Notes: a model not told the origin generated them from the letters alone. 64,000 nt of DNA from Otatea glauca (GCA_036346275.1 CM070713.1:76314382-76378381), one strand, 5' to 3'. Shown: positions 24,739-36,186, numbered from the stretch's first letter. Numbers and translations: made by a program.

Positions 24739-25440
24739 GGATACCCAAGATGAGTGCTTCACGGCTCAGCACCCTTTCTTCAGCGCACGGGAACGACTGG
24801 TATCAAATGCTCCCTAAATTTCTCAATCTATGGGGCTGCCGCAAGCCGCATTCCAGGATGATCACGAGATAGGATCAAACGCCCAATTTGGGCATGTGGA
24901 CGATCTTAAGCCAGGTCTGATTTTTCCTGCAAGAAAAGCAGCATGTCGACTGCAAATTTCAGCATCATACCGACAGATTGCAACGACTCGTCCAAAGAAT
25001 GGGAGCAAAGAAGCAAGTTTTCCGCAATAAACCAAGAAATCGGAGTTAAACGCTGCAGTATTGGGGAAGATCTCAAGAACCAACCTCGGGAAGTGCCCAG
25101 GATCGTTGGTCCCAACTCCCAAGCGAGAAGAACGGGACCGAGACCAACAATTCCCTCTAAATCAGGCCCAAACCTCGCAAGAAAACAAGAGACCGGAGGG
25201 GGAATCACAAACGGCCGCCGCCTAGAATCCTCAGAGCCAAGCCACGAGTCCAGCGAGGGGGGCTGGATGGGGAATCTTGAGAGGAAAAGCCAAGGCGATT
25301 TGCAAGAACGCCAGCTTGCAATTGGGTGTAAGGGCAAGGAAGGAGAAAGAAATAATGATCTGCTGAAGACGGCGACGTGGAGATGCAGGTAGTGGCCAAA
25401 ATCTCCACAGCCCAGGCCTCTCTGATGTATACTGTGTTGT
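24739..25440 (-). promoter_or_regulatory. Probable 5' leader and proximal promoter of the XB32 gene
   Basis: Moderately GC-rich sequence immediately upstream of the ATG at 24738. It keeps a 179-codon open frame (24906-25445, minus) that encodes nothing recognisable and is out of the conserved protein. I infer a long 5' UTR; the transcription start is not determinable from sequence. Confidence 0.4.
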
Positions 25441-25631
25441 TCCAAATCTTTATTTTACATGTATTTTATTTTAGAACAGCAACTAATTAACGAGCTTACT
25501 AGGACTTGGAACAGAGAAAGCAAGCGTTGGAAGGGATAAATCAGATTGGGAATGGCTATTGCAGGGAGGCGAGGGGAGGTGTTGCTTTTTACCTTTGATT
25601 ATCCAACGTGAAAATTACTTTGCGTTGGTTA

Positions 25632-25887
25632 CTCCTCCGATGGTAAATAAATATCGATTTGAACGTTGATATAGTTAAACTTTCAAAACCTTTGACTATA
25701 AATACTTTTTAAAACATTTAAGTTAAATACATGAAAATCATATGCGTAGATTTGTCTCGAAAAATACTTTTATAATATTATAATTTTATTGGATTTTATG
25801 AATATAGTTAGATAGAAATTAGTGGTCAAAGTTACGTTTGGAAACCGTATCGCTGTTCAAAACGATATGTATTGTGATCGGATAGAG
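25632..25887. mobile_element. Degenerate Stowaway MITE
   Basis: The left end CTCCTCCGATGGTAAATA and the right end (inverted) CTCTATCCGATCACAATAC are each next to TA (25630-25631 and 25888-25889). The interior (AAACATTTAAGTTAAATACATG, TATAATATTATAATTTTATT, AGAAATTAGTGGTCAAAG in order) matches the copies at 7488, 16885 and 61463. Confidence 0.55.
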
Positions 25888-26664
25888 TATTAGTTTAGTT
25901 TTAACTGTTTCATATTTAGTACTTTCCATATGGATTTCATATTTAGTGCTTTCCATATGGATTTAGCACGTAGTGCTGCACTTTTTTCACGTTTTTTACG
26001 TGACTTAAGAAGTAAAAAAATCGTGGACAACAGCTTGGATGGATTTATTCAAATCGACAGTGTTGTCAAGACTATTTTTTCTTACACCAAAATTTGTTTC
26101 AGAATGTTTTGTTTAAGATCCATTGGCATTTCTAGAACCTAGGCTTTGCTTGAAACACATGCATCAATACGATTTTGCCTTTTCTATTTAAAGTGTTTTC
26201 ATTTTTGCGTAGGTGGGGATGCAAACCAGAACCTCACACTAGTGCAAACCCGCACTCCACTCAGAACTCATCCAGGTTCTACTAGAAAAATGGTCTAAGT
26301 TACGAAATCACCGGTTCTTATTTTGCGTTTACTTTCAAAATACTCAATTGCTATATCTTAACCATCCCATTTACAAAGTGCAAGATGAATTTCTCCGGCA
26401 TTGAACCAAACTTTTTTCCAAGTAGCAGCTTGCCTTTTTTTTAAAGTAAGGTGATTGTCCAATGACAGTTGACTTGCTATAAAGAACGCAAGCTTTTACA
26501 TACCGGGCCTGTACTCTTTTATAAAACAAATTACAACATTTCAATATTTCCACTAGTAAAGGAGAAGATGAGGAAATATAGAATTTTTTTTTATTTAATA
26601 TTTATTTTTATTCTTTTTTTCAAAACTATGCGTCCGAATGAAAAAATGACAAAAATGCCCCCCG

Positions 26665-26701
26665 TCGCCCGTGTATGGGGCGATCGCCCATACACGGGCG
26701 A
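26665..26701. repeat. Subterminal palindrome, left end of the MULE
   Basis: CGCCCGTGTATGGGG then CGATCGCCC and ATACACGGGCG form a near-perfect palindrome centred on GCGATCGC (26680-26687), with one extra G. It lies about 85-120 bp from the element end, where Mutator transposase-binding sites are expected. Confidence 0.75.
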
Positions 26702-26751
26702 TAGCTCTGCCACCGTTAACGCCGTTAGCAGCGCCGCTTGTGGGGCCCCCA

Positions 26752-26785
26752 TCGCCTCTCAGAGGCGATCGCCCCTCTGAGGCGA
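26752..26785. repeat. Second left subterminal GCGATCGC palindrome
   Basis: TCGCCTCTCAGAGGCGA is followed by TCGCCCCTCTGAGGCGA, an imperfect palindrome (one small shift) centred on GCGATCGC at 26765-26772. Confidence 0.65.
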
Positions 26786-27488
26786 CAGGGACCGCTTTTT
26801 TTTTTTAGTTTTGTTTTGTAATTACTATATGCTTTTAATATAAACCAGTAACTTTTGTTAGGAGTGTCCAAATTAAATGAAACTTGTTTCTAAATTTAAA
26901 TTTTGGAATGAAGAATTAGAGTGTAAAATAAAAATCCATGTGTTGTTTGCAGAATTTTTTTATTTGAGTTCGAATGCTAGGCTCTAATCGTGGATTGTGA
27001 AGGAATTATAATGTGTGTTGATCCATAATTCATGAAATAAATAGAATAAGTTACTACAACCTTATGCACTTCATTTTTGCAAAAATATCTAAATATGATT
27101 GCATTTTGAATAAAAGATGGCTAGTTTAAACCCTTTATAACAATCATTGTTCAAGCGGTTAGAATAATATCGAACGACCTCAAAACTTGGCGAACCGTTT
27201 TGTTGCATTCTTGGGCTTGCATAGGTCACAATTATGTAAAAATATTTAGATGTCACTTTAGGCTGCACTATTTTATTGTTGTCCTAACATGCACCCAGAA
27301 ACATGAAAATTGCCGTATCTTTCGCAAACGATGGTAAAACTCGATGAAATCGATATGACGAACCGAAAATGCTATAACCTATCTCGATGGAGAAAAATAA
27401 CATCATTTGGGACACTGGAGCAAGAGGACACATACTAGCCCTCCTGGACAAAGTGAGCATACTCTTGAAGGTTGGGCCTGCTTGCTTA

Positions 27489-28113
27489 TTACGACTTAAA
27501 ACTAAAAGGAGTACCACGAACAAGGAAAACCAAAGTTAACACCAGACGTCTATTGAGTGCTTCGAGGCCACTTCCCATTCGCCCATGCCTCCGCGGGCTT
27601 CTCCGCACGTCGCGCTCTCTCGCTTTCTCTCTCTCTCGCCTCCTTCTCCTCCGCTTCCTTCCTACATGCCTCCTCGCGTGCGGCATCGCATTCTTGAAAC
27701 CGCCGCGTGAACTCATCCTGCCGGCTGGCTTGGTCAAGAAGCCGTTGGTCCTCGGGGTTGATCTCCGATCAAACCATCGCTCAAATTCACACAGATGGCG
27801 GAGGTGATCGCATGAAACGTAAATTAGCAAAGTTTCATTCACAAATATTATGTAACCCGTGACGATTGTTACCATGCGGCGATCCTTCAGCTCTTCTCCG
27901 CGGATCGAAGGCGTAGTTGCGCGACTTCCAATACCTCCTCTTCCAAGTTGAAATTTCCCAAGAGCGGACAAGCCCGCAAAGATCTCCGCACATACACACG
28001 GGCGCTACTGACTCCACGAGGTAGGAAGAGATCTTGCACGCTAAATTCCGCGGGCATGCACTCGCTTCTTCCTTTGCCTTCCCCTTACCCTTTGCACTTG
28101 CACGCCTCGGCAT
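27489..28113 (-). pseudogene. GRF-zinc-finger-like transposon protein remnant
   Basis: Within 27835-28113 the minus strand encodes PVCMCGDLCGLVRSW and then RRYWKSRNYAFDP, the spacing of a GRF-type zinc knuckle (C-x-CGD-x-C ... RxYWxCxNY), though a cysteine in the second half is replaced by serine. A second, overlapping frame (27489-27971) continues with an Arg/Glu-rich tail that looks like a coiled coil. Proteins of this kind are often found beside MULE transposases in grass genomes. I see no continuous intact frame. Function in transposition is unknown; the finger may bind nucleic acid. Confidence 0.5.
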
Positions 28114-28154
28114 TTTCGATTGATGCTCACCCCTCTATCCTTTGCCTTCCCCTT

Positions 28155-28206
28155 ACCCATGTAAGGGCGATCGCCTCACATTAGGGCGATCGCCCCTACT
28201 AGAGGC
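28155..28206. repeat. Internal double GCGATCGC motif in the MULE
   Basis: GGGCGATCGCCTC and AGGGCGATCGCCCC occur 19 bp apart (cores 28167-28174 and 28186-28193), then GAGGCGATAG. These resemble the subterminal palindromes although they lie 1.5 kb inside the element, between two gene remnants. Confidence 0.65.
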
Positions 28207-28989
28207 GATAGGTGCACCGAAACGTTGGTGTGTTGTCACGTCGTGTGGCATAGGCAAGCAATGCATAAATGATTTGAACAATTTATAGTGATAACGCTGT
28301 CATGTTACTAACTCTGGGAGTTATACAATGTGCTGCTGAACGTAAAACCATTAAAAAAATACATCCGTACAACAAGTCAATCACGGCCACGCTTCCTAAT
28401 CGCCCGTGGGGTAGGTGAGTGGCGACGGCGGACGGACGCCCTCCTAGGCCGCCTGCGCGCGCAGCGTAGAGTAGCGCGCGCGGCGAGGCCAAGTCTGTGT
28501 GGCGCACCCGAGAGCCGAGAGGGTCGAGGTAGTCGGTCGAAAGGTACTCCTCCGTGTCGAACTCGCCGTCGAAAGGCTCGCCGAAACCACCACAGGGTCC
28601 TGGCTGGGCGCGGACGAGGAGGAGCCTCGCACCCGCCGCTTCTCACCGCCGCTGCGGCGAACGTAGCGAGGAACCGGCTGTGGTAGGGCGAGACGCAGAA
28701 GGAGCCTCCCAGCCCATCGCCCCCACCGCCGCTGCGTGGAGCGTAGCGAGGAACCGACGGGTAGGGCGAGACGCGGAAGGAGCCTCGTCCACCACCGCCC
28801 CCGCGGTGCGTGGGGCGTGACGGGCACCGGGTGGGTAGGGCGAGTCTTTGGGGCGAAGTGACGTGGGTGTGCTGCGTCCGCCGACGTCTCGCGCCTCGGC
28901 AGTGGCTGCGAGCCAACCGCCATCAGTAGCGAGGACCCGACCCCAAGCCGTCTCGGACTCGGCGGTGGTCACTGTATGCCCCCTCTAGG

Positions 28990-30640
28990 CGCGTCAACAT
29001 GGACACGCCTCCACCTCAATCTCCGCCAAGAGCTGAGTCCGCATGTAACGCCAGTTGGCATTACGTAAGTTACATGAAAAAGACGTGCCCATGTAGGTTC
29101 GACAGACACTTACGAGGCGTTGTCCTCCGGGACATCTCGTGAAGGGTACGTGTCCGCTACCGATGCTCGCCGGCGACGACGGTCTTGGTGTGTACCCCAC
29201 CCGAGGCGAGCGCTGGGCGAACCACTCCATGTACCGATCGTACATGTCATGGTCGACGGCCGGGTCTCGGTGACCCTCTCGCCGAGCGCGGCCCCACCGC
29301 AGGCCCATGGTCGCATACGGGCGCGAATCGAGAGCCCACCGCAAAGACCCATCCGGCCATCCCGCAATGCAAAACGAAGAAGTACGCAAAGACATTAATT
29401 TCGCAAAGATGCGGAGTAGTAGGATCGGGGCAAGTACTGTGAGCGCCACGTGCGACAACGTGACGAGGCGGCAAAGGAAAGGATCGAACAGCCGAATCGC
29501 CGCAAAGACTCGGTCGCGGGAGTACTCCTCGACACAAAGGTCAAAGACGAGCACCTTACGGGTGAGCCAAAGGCCTCATCTCGCGTGCAAAGCACGGAGA
29601 CCCCGTGAGGTGCTCGGGCGTGACGTCGACGCGGTGTATGGCGCCCACCGCACGCCTCGTCGTGGAGGCGGTCGAACTCCGAACGAACTCGATAGGACCT
29701 CCTCACCAGAGGTGCGCGAACCTCCGCCGCGAGGAAATAAGAAATGGCGAAGGTTATTCAAGCGCGTTAGTGGGGAAAAGATACGAGGAGCGCATCGTCG
29801 TCGGACCCAGAGTGGCCCATGGTGGGCCACCCACCGGTCGTCTCCGTAAAGCTCCTCGTGGTACGGTGTCGTGTCAACAACAGCCCGCCGACGGAGAAGC
29901 GCCCCAAGACCACAACCGGAGGAGTAGGACGCAACCCGAGATCGCCGCGTCGTGTTCGCCGAGAGACGGCGCCGCATGCACCTCAGACGTCGCCGCAAGC
30001 ACACCGAGGCCCACGACCACCGCATCACCGCTTACAAGGGGGAGTTAGACGTGTTCGCTGAGACGAGATTGAACCGAGTGTGTTACCTCATCCACCGGGT
30101 GTCGGCGATGTGTCGGGCGACTCGATCAGTGACGGTCCACCGTGTTCCGTGGGAGGACGGAACATCACCCAACCGAGCAACAACAGGAGGTATGCCTCCA
30201 AGTGGCGGGCCACGCCCGCCTCCTCCGCGCGCTTGGTGGAGAAGGTCACCCAGCTGCGTTCAGAACAAACATTATCAAGAACTTGGCGCTTCTATTTTAA
30301 TTTCAAAGAAAGAGGTACTCACCGTGAATCGGCAACCACGCCTTCGTCGGTCCGTGGCGCCGGCCTCCTAAGGGCCGGTAGGGTCGCCGGGTGTGCCGCA
30401 CTCGATTTAAACGCGCGGACAACTCGGCGTGCCACGTGGCGAGGCGTCGTGCGCACGCATGGCTGGGCCCGCACAAGGGAGGCCTAAGAGGTACGACACG
30501 CCCCGCAGCTGTCGGAGCCATCTCTCCGCGACGGAAGGTGGAACGTGTGCGTCTCCGGTCTCCACCGGTCCACGAGTGTGGCGAGGGACCGGTCGCATTC
30601 GAACCGCGGCACCTCCTTGCCCTCTAACGGCAATCACCAC
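28990..30640 (-). pseudogene. Plant mobile domain (PMD) protein remnant in the MULE
   Basis: Read in several minus-strand frames from right to left, the order is a WRPETHTFHLP-like stretch (about 30590), GVSYLLGLPCAGPA (about 30510), a HLEAYLLLLLGWVMF stretch (about 30220) and YDRYMEWFAQRSPRVG (about 29230). These are successive landmarks of the PMD family (MAIN-like / 'phosphatase 7 long-form' relatives), which is widely carried by MULEs. At least three frame changes separate them, so no product is possible without restoration. Overlapping open frames on both strands come from its GC-rich composition. The domain's role in transposition is not established. Confidence 0.72.
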
Positions 30641-31234
30641 TCCACCATCCTACAAAGAGGAAGTAAGCCACCGCCGCAACCCGCATGTAGTTAGAATTGC
30701 ATTCACTGTAAGTATGTGTACGTAAAAGAGTGCAAGCGTTCGCAGCTACCGTGGAACCCAGCGTGGGTCGATGCGCGGCGCTCCCGGCACTCGAGGTCGG
30801 CGGTTCTAGCACTCGGTTCTCCTCTGCGGAGTACCTAGACCGGTGGGTCGATCGACGGTCACGCCCAAAGCACTCGAGGCAAGGTCGCGCCATCGTGGCT
30901 GTTATAAAGCAAATACAACAGATTTATCAAGAATTACATGTGCACACAAAATGAAATGCGAAATAACGAATTGTACCATACTCAACAAACAATACAACCA
31001 AGTGTGGAGAGCAAAAAAAACTCGGATTGCAAACATACGAAAGACAAAGACATGTTCGACGAGGCACACAACGCCGAGAATTACATTATCCTCGTAGGTA
31101 CTAATCGGGACATCGGAGAATAACATGATGCGAACAACAACTTACTAGTACATTGAAAATTACATCGAACATTACAACGCATATTCACGACCACCGGTCC
31201 ATTGAATAATACAAGATGGGAACAACATGCAAAG

Positions 31235-33440
31235 TTACATTATCCGCGGTTGCGACGCGCCTCGACTCGCCCATATCGTTCGAACGCGCCTTGTCCTTCG
31301 ACGCCCGACCTTCATCTTCAACATTCGGATGTCCGCACCCATCGATGGTCCGGAGAGGGGTGTTGTGAACGATCCATCCACTCGGTGCACCGTACACCTC
31401 ATGATGCCACGTGTTGAGAACGCCCGCTTGTAGTAGTACGGGAGATGAACGGACGACGTGATTGATGCGCCTCGGCGGCTGCGGCAATGACGACGCGAGC
31501 ACGGCAAGTGCAGCAGCGTGGTTTCGCGCAGAGCACTCGCAATCACCGCCGAGTATGCATGATGGGAAGTCCTCTCCGGTGGCACCCTCGCGACCTCGGC
31601 CACCGCAGATGCACGTGGTATCTCCGCTCCACGCCACTCTCCGTGTAACCCGGATGTGTCTCGCGCTTTCTTGTTTTCTTGGACATGTAGGTAGACACAA
31701 CAGCTTGAGTAAGACAATCGATTGTCCGACATACATGCCGCGGAGGTCTTGTATCGCTCAATGAAATATCTCGTGTCCCTAATAAGACACCTCAACTATA
31801 CCCACCTGGAAGGCATCCGTGCCTTTCATTACCCAGTTGTAAATCTCCGCTGAGTTCGTTGTCATGATCCCATAACGCGAGCCGCCCTCGTCGTGCGTGA
31901 AGGACCATTTCTCCAAAGGCTCATGTCGTATCCAATCGGTGAAACTCTTTATGTCGGTACGGCCCACGCCGAGGTTTGGGGGTCTGGCAGCCGCATATAA
32001 GGTCGTGGGGTCCTCTCCTTGCTCATGGTACACCATCGGGTTCCTTGATGAACTAGCGGTACCTCTGGGATCCATTGATTGCTTCTTCGTTAGTTCGCCC
32101 AACGCCTTCCAAAGCGCGTCGAACTTCCTCCGTTGGTTCTGTTTGCACAGCGCTTGAACATGTTCATAAGCTCCTTATTCCGAATCGACGGAAAAATTGG
32201 CACCCATGTGCCTCATGCACCACCGCTCCTCGATCCGCCACTTTGTCGCTCCCACGACGGCGGACCCTTGTTGCATATCCACGATCGCCTTAGCGCTTCG
32301 CATGTCGGCCATGGATGACACAAACATCGAACTGCCGAGAACAACCGCCACTTCACTCTTTCAAGGAACCCGATACGGCTCTCCGTGTTTTCCCCTCCAC
32401 GAATGCCAACGCAACCGGTAGAACTCGGTTGTTGGCATCCACCGCGATCGCAGATTAGAATCGCCCTTGTACTTCCCGTGAGGAATGTGCCATCCATGCA
32501 AAGGACCGGCGACAGCGTTTAACGCATTTATGCATGCGCCAGGCGAAGAATGCACGCTGCAATACCCACTTCGGTGCACGCACCACCCGCAGGAACTCCG
32601 CAAGGTCGATGGATGTACCGGGGTTCCTTTGTGCGATTGCCACGAGCAAGTGGGAATATTCTCGCACGAAGCCTCGTGACGTCCCGAACCGTATTTCCAG
32701 AGTGTCCTTTTTGCTCTCCATGCCTTTGCGTAGCTAATCTTGTATTGAAACCTCTCCTCCACTACCGTGATAATAGATCGAGGTCGCAGATGGGGATTGT
32801 CCACGATCCGACCATAAACACATTTGCCACCCAAGTGGACGACAGATTTGCGGTGTCCTCGCCCGCTTCTTCCATTCGCAGCTATGCTCCATCACTATGG
32901 AGCATTTCCGAGAGTCCGCCCACTTCCCGGTATGCATGCACCGCCATGGGCACGAATCAACTACGACTTCACGTCGTAGTCCTTCTTGCCGGACTTCACA
33001 ACCTCGAATTGCCACGGAGAGACATTGCCCAAGATTTCACCGCATCCATCACGGACCTCCTTGTCTTTATATACCCCTGCGTCACCTCGTTCTCACGATA
33101 CTCCCATGCATCAATGTTCCTTCATTCATTGTTAGGTCTTCGAAATTGTAATTGGTCCACGCACGAGGATAGGCACCCTGTATGCGTTGTCCTCCTCGCC
33201 TGAGTGCTCACCATCGTGGACTTCCTCATCCGCACGGTCCTCCTCTTCCATCAAGTCAACAATGTCCTCCACCTCCTCCCCTCGTCGGCCACCCTCGCGC
33301 CTCCATTGCCTCTCTCGCCCCGGTCCCTTCGTCACCGCTAGCCTCGTGCTCCTCGCCTCCGGGCTCCTCGCCGCCTTCCTCTTCGCAGATCCTTCTACAT
33401 TTGATGTCCCTCCGCCGTAATGTCCGGCCCGACATCACGA
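31235..33440 (-). pseudogene. mudrA-like: Decayed mudrA-type MULE transposase
   Basis: From right to left on the minus strand: an acidic Glu/Asp-rich N-terminal part (33440-33150); a region with SCPWRCMHTGKWAD and CSIVMEHSC (MuDR DNA-binding zinc domain); NPHLRPRSI...YKISYAKAWRAK (about 32790-32700); LEIRFGTSRGF; MDGTFLTG (about 32490, carrying the first catalytic Asp of the DDE domain); GENTESRIGFLERVK; and WSFTHDEGGSRYGIMTTNSAEIYN (about 31880), which in this family precedes the SWIM finger. A poor YHVHLR...LPIMHT stretch near 31600 may be the SWIM remnant. The segments fall in at least three frames, so the gene is broken. The family catalyses cut-and-paste transposition with 9-bp duplications. 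Confidence 0.85.
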
Positions 33441-33889
33441 ACTTGCGACACCGATGGAGCTACCGGGTAGCATTGTGTTAACAACATGAGCGCCAACCCC
33501 GCTCTACGCAAAACCAACATAACTCCTCCATGTGGACGCCGAGTTAACAGAATCAACTCTCCGTAAAACGGTCTTGCGCTCGGCTCACTCTCGCTCGACC
33601 AGAACCAACGATCCGGACATCCAAATCGAACATCCGAGACATCCACTCCAACAAACCCTCAGATGTCCTATCGCTCGGCTCGCATATGCCCTGTCGACTC
33701 TTGAAAATGATGATAGATCCACCCCATCCGCCCCGTGCTATCTCCCATCTCCATAAAATATTTGGAAATACAATTTCTCCGACATGCCGCAACGTCCAAC
33801 GGAAAAATATTACTCTAAAATACAATCTACAAACGTACATTGATCGTACTACAAAATTATTTACATTGCCTAATACATTATTTACGTAA

Positions 33890-34160
33890 TAAAAATAGTA
33901 ATACACAACCCTAATAAATTAAATTTCTAAATATTGCCTAAACTATAATGAACTAAATTTCTACATACAAAATACTACATTAAATTTGCATATACCAAAT
34001 ACTACATTAAGTTTCTAAATACTACATACTACATTAAGTAACTGCTAAATTAAATTTCACGAGAGCTATACAATTCTAAAATTCTAAATACTACATAATC
34101 CTAAAATCTCTAAATACTACAACAAAGTCCTAAATATTAAATAATACTTTAATTACGCAA
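33890..34160. repeat. AT-rich CTAAATACTACAT minisatellite
   Basis: Imperfect tandem repetition of (T)CTAAATACTACATTAAATT-like units between the transposase remnant and the right end of the MULE. Non-coding. Confidence 0.6.
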
Positions 34161-34225
34161 CCTATAAAACAATTCCTACAATTATCTTAAAAAATTCTTA
34201 CAAATAACTATAAAAAATCTAAATT

Positions 34226-34300
34226 TACCTTTTTTTTTTTTTTTCTCTTCTCTCTTTCTTTCTTCCTTTCTTCCTTTCTTTTCTTCTTTCTCGCCTCTCT
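34226..34300. repeat. Poly-T and CTTT/CTTC microsatellite
   Basis: A run of T followed by CTTTCTTTCTTCCTTTC-type units inside the right part of the MULE; prone to length variation. Confidence 0.8.
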
Positions 34301-34357
34301 CGGCCACGGCTTCCTGTCGCTTTCAGGCGAAGGAGGCACGAGCTTTAAACAAGCCCG

Positions 34358-34391
34358 TCGCCCTACATGGGCGATCGCCCATGTAGGGCGA
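34358..34391. repeat. Perfect 34-bp palindrome near the MULE right end
   Basis: TCGCCCTACATGGGCGA followed by TCGCCCATGTAGGGCGA is identical to its own reverse complement and centred on GCGATCGC (34371-34378). A related core, GGGCGATCGCCCC (34466-34478), lies closer to the end and belongs to the terminal inverted repeat. Confidence 0.92.
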
Positions 34392-34787
34392 TAGGGGGCC
34401 CACCAGACGGCGCTTAACTCAGGCGGTGCTTGGAGCGAGACACATGCGGGCCAAATCGCTCAGATGGGCGATCGCCCCATACACTCAAGCGACGGAGACA
34501 TTTTCGTAATTTTTTTTTTCGGACGCATAGTTTTGAAAAAAAGAATAAAAATAAATATTAAAGAAAAAAAAATTCAGGAAATATACCTAACCAAAATAGG
34601 CCGGGCCGTTCAAAACAGGGTAGGCCACTACAGGGCCGGGCCGGATAGCAGTGTTGCGTTGACATAAGCCCACCGGCCCTGATCACAAGCCAGCAGGCAG
34701 AAGCCATGAGCCCATGAGTCAAGCACAGTTTTCTACTATTCCGCTTGTCCCTCCCATCTCCTTGTAAACACTATCCATTCTGAAGGA

Positions 34788-35424
34788 GAACTTTTATTTT
34801 AAATAATACAATTTTTTATTCAAATTGCAAAAATATACGTCGATCTCAAAAAATTACAAAAATATACTTTTGTCGTCCGTACATGGGGCGATCAGTGCGG
34901 CTTTCAACGCGGGATATTTCCTCTGACTGCGATTAATTCCTAAAAAAAAAATCATAAATTTTTCATATGATGTCAGATGGATATGAACTTTATATGAAAA
35001 TTGTATCTCTCGACGGGATCTACAACTTTTGTATACAATTTTTTTTCATTTGAATCCATTTAGATAGCCGAAAAAAGTATAGAAGTTTCAGATCTAAAAA
35101 CAGATCTGAACATTCTATCCCATTTTTTACCATATAAATGAATTCAAATTGAAAAAGTTTGTATACAAAAGTTGTAGATCCCGTCGAGAGCTACAATTTT
35201 CATATAAAGTTCATCTCCATCCGACATCATATGAAAAAGTTATGATTTTATTTAGGAACTAACCGCAGACAGGAAATATCGCGCGTTCAGAGTGGCACCG
35301 ATCGCCCCATATACGGGCGATCGCCCCATATACAGACGATAAAAGTATATTTTTGTAATTTTTTGAGATGAACGTATATTTTTGCAATTTGAATAAAAAA
35401 TTATATTATTTAAAATAAAAATTC
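34788..35424. mobile_element. 637-bp foldback Mutator-like element (copy 2)
   Basis: Ends GAACTTTTATTTTAAATAAT and, inverted, GAATTTTTATTTTAAATAAT extend into AAATTGCAAAAATATACG. The entire element folds around about 35106. It is flanked by the perfect 10-bp duplication TTCTGAAGGA (34778-34787 and 35425-35434). The sequence matches the copy at 12644 throughout, and it carries the GGGCGATCGCCCC motif (core 35317-35324) also found in the large MULE 213 bp to its left. Non-coding. Confidence 0.9.
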
Positions 35425-35427
35425 TTC

Positions 35428-35483
35428 TGAAGGAATGATCAGCTTATACTATTCCTGAAGGAAAGATCAGCTTATACTATCCC
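35428..35483. repeat. 28-bp tandem duplication beside the foldback element
   Basis: Units 35428-35455 and 35456-35483 (TGAAGGAATGATCAGC / TGAAGGAAAGATCAGC, continuing TTATACTAT) differ at about two positions. The first unit begins inside the target duplication, so the foldback element inserted at the edge of this repeat. Confidence 0.85.
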
Positions 35484-36068
35484 TCCGACTTGCATGCTTT
35501 GGCTGCAACTCCTTAGAACTGTTTACATAGCAAGCAAAGCAGCAAACCATTCGGTCCCTGTGCAGAAGAGAACAAGATTAGCGGGTAGCAAGTCAATTAT
35601 TAATCCACCAAATCACATCAATTCCCCTCTACGAAGGTGCCAAACACCAACTAATCAAAGGGGCTTCACTGCCACTAACCACCCTTTGTTGTGGTGCTGC
35701 TAATTAGCTAGCCAGCACAAGCAAGTACCACACATCAAATTTGTGCCACGGCAATGGTGGTTGTGAGTGCGTGGCACTTCAGCATCAAGTGACCGACCAA
35801 CTTTGAATCGAACATTGCAGAGAGCAACACTCTGCATGTCATAAACTATAATCGGAGGGTGTAAAATCTGGGGCGATTTAAATGCATGAATTTCACAGGA
35901 ACATCACAAGAAAATATACTTTTATGTTGTATCCACATGAATGTTGTAGAATTCCTACGTTTCAAACATGACCCGTAGTATACTTGACATTCAAAAATAT
36001 TTGCCCTGCATATACTTCAGTCTAGTACAACAGTGCTACAAGAAAATCACTGTTTTTTAGATAATACG

Positions 36069-36186
36069 TACTATACCACTTCATTCGTTGGCATTTCAGA
36101 AAATACCACTCGTTATCTCAATGGGGCATGTCATTAAAACAACAAGTGATATTTTTTGAAATACCAACGAATGAAGAGGTAGAGTA
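36069..36186. repeat. 118-bp hairpin MITE
   Basis: TACTATACCACTTCATTCG at the left is matched inverted at the right (CGAATGAAGAGGTAGAGTA), arms about 46 bp, with a loop of about 25 bp around ATCTCAATGGGGCATG. No coding capacity; the open frame at 36128-36586 begins within it. Confidence 0.75.

Larger units (their letters stand above)
26581..34575 (-). mobile_element. 7,995-bp Mutator-like element (MULE) with three ORF remnants
   Basis: The first ~110 bp (26581-26693) are repeated inverted at about 34465-34575: GAATTTTTTTTTATTTAATA... through TATGCGTCCGAA and the CGTCGC...GGGCGATCGCCC block. A perfect 10-bp direct repeat AGGAAATATA flanks the element (26571-26580 and 34576-34585); 8-11-bp duplications are the hallmark of Mutator transposition. 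Inside, all on the minus strand, are remnants of a mudrA-type transposase, a plant-mobile-domain protein and a GRF-zinc-finger-like protein. Frameshifts break all three, so it is probably no longer autonomous, yet the ends look intact and it might still be mobilised in trans. Confidence 0.9.

Noticed and set aside
28377..28923. Arg-rich minus-strand frames of 159-179 codons
   Set aside because: Located in the MULE; overlapping frames of biased composition with no domain. They may be the tail of the PMD remnant but cannot be assigned.
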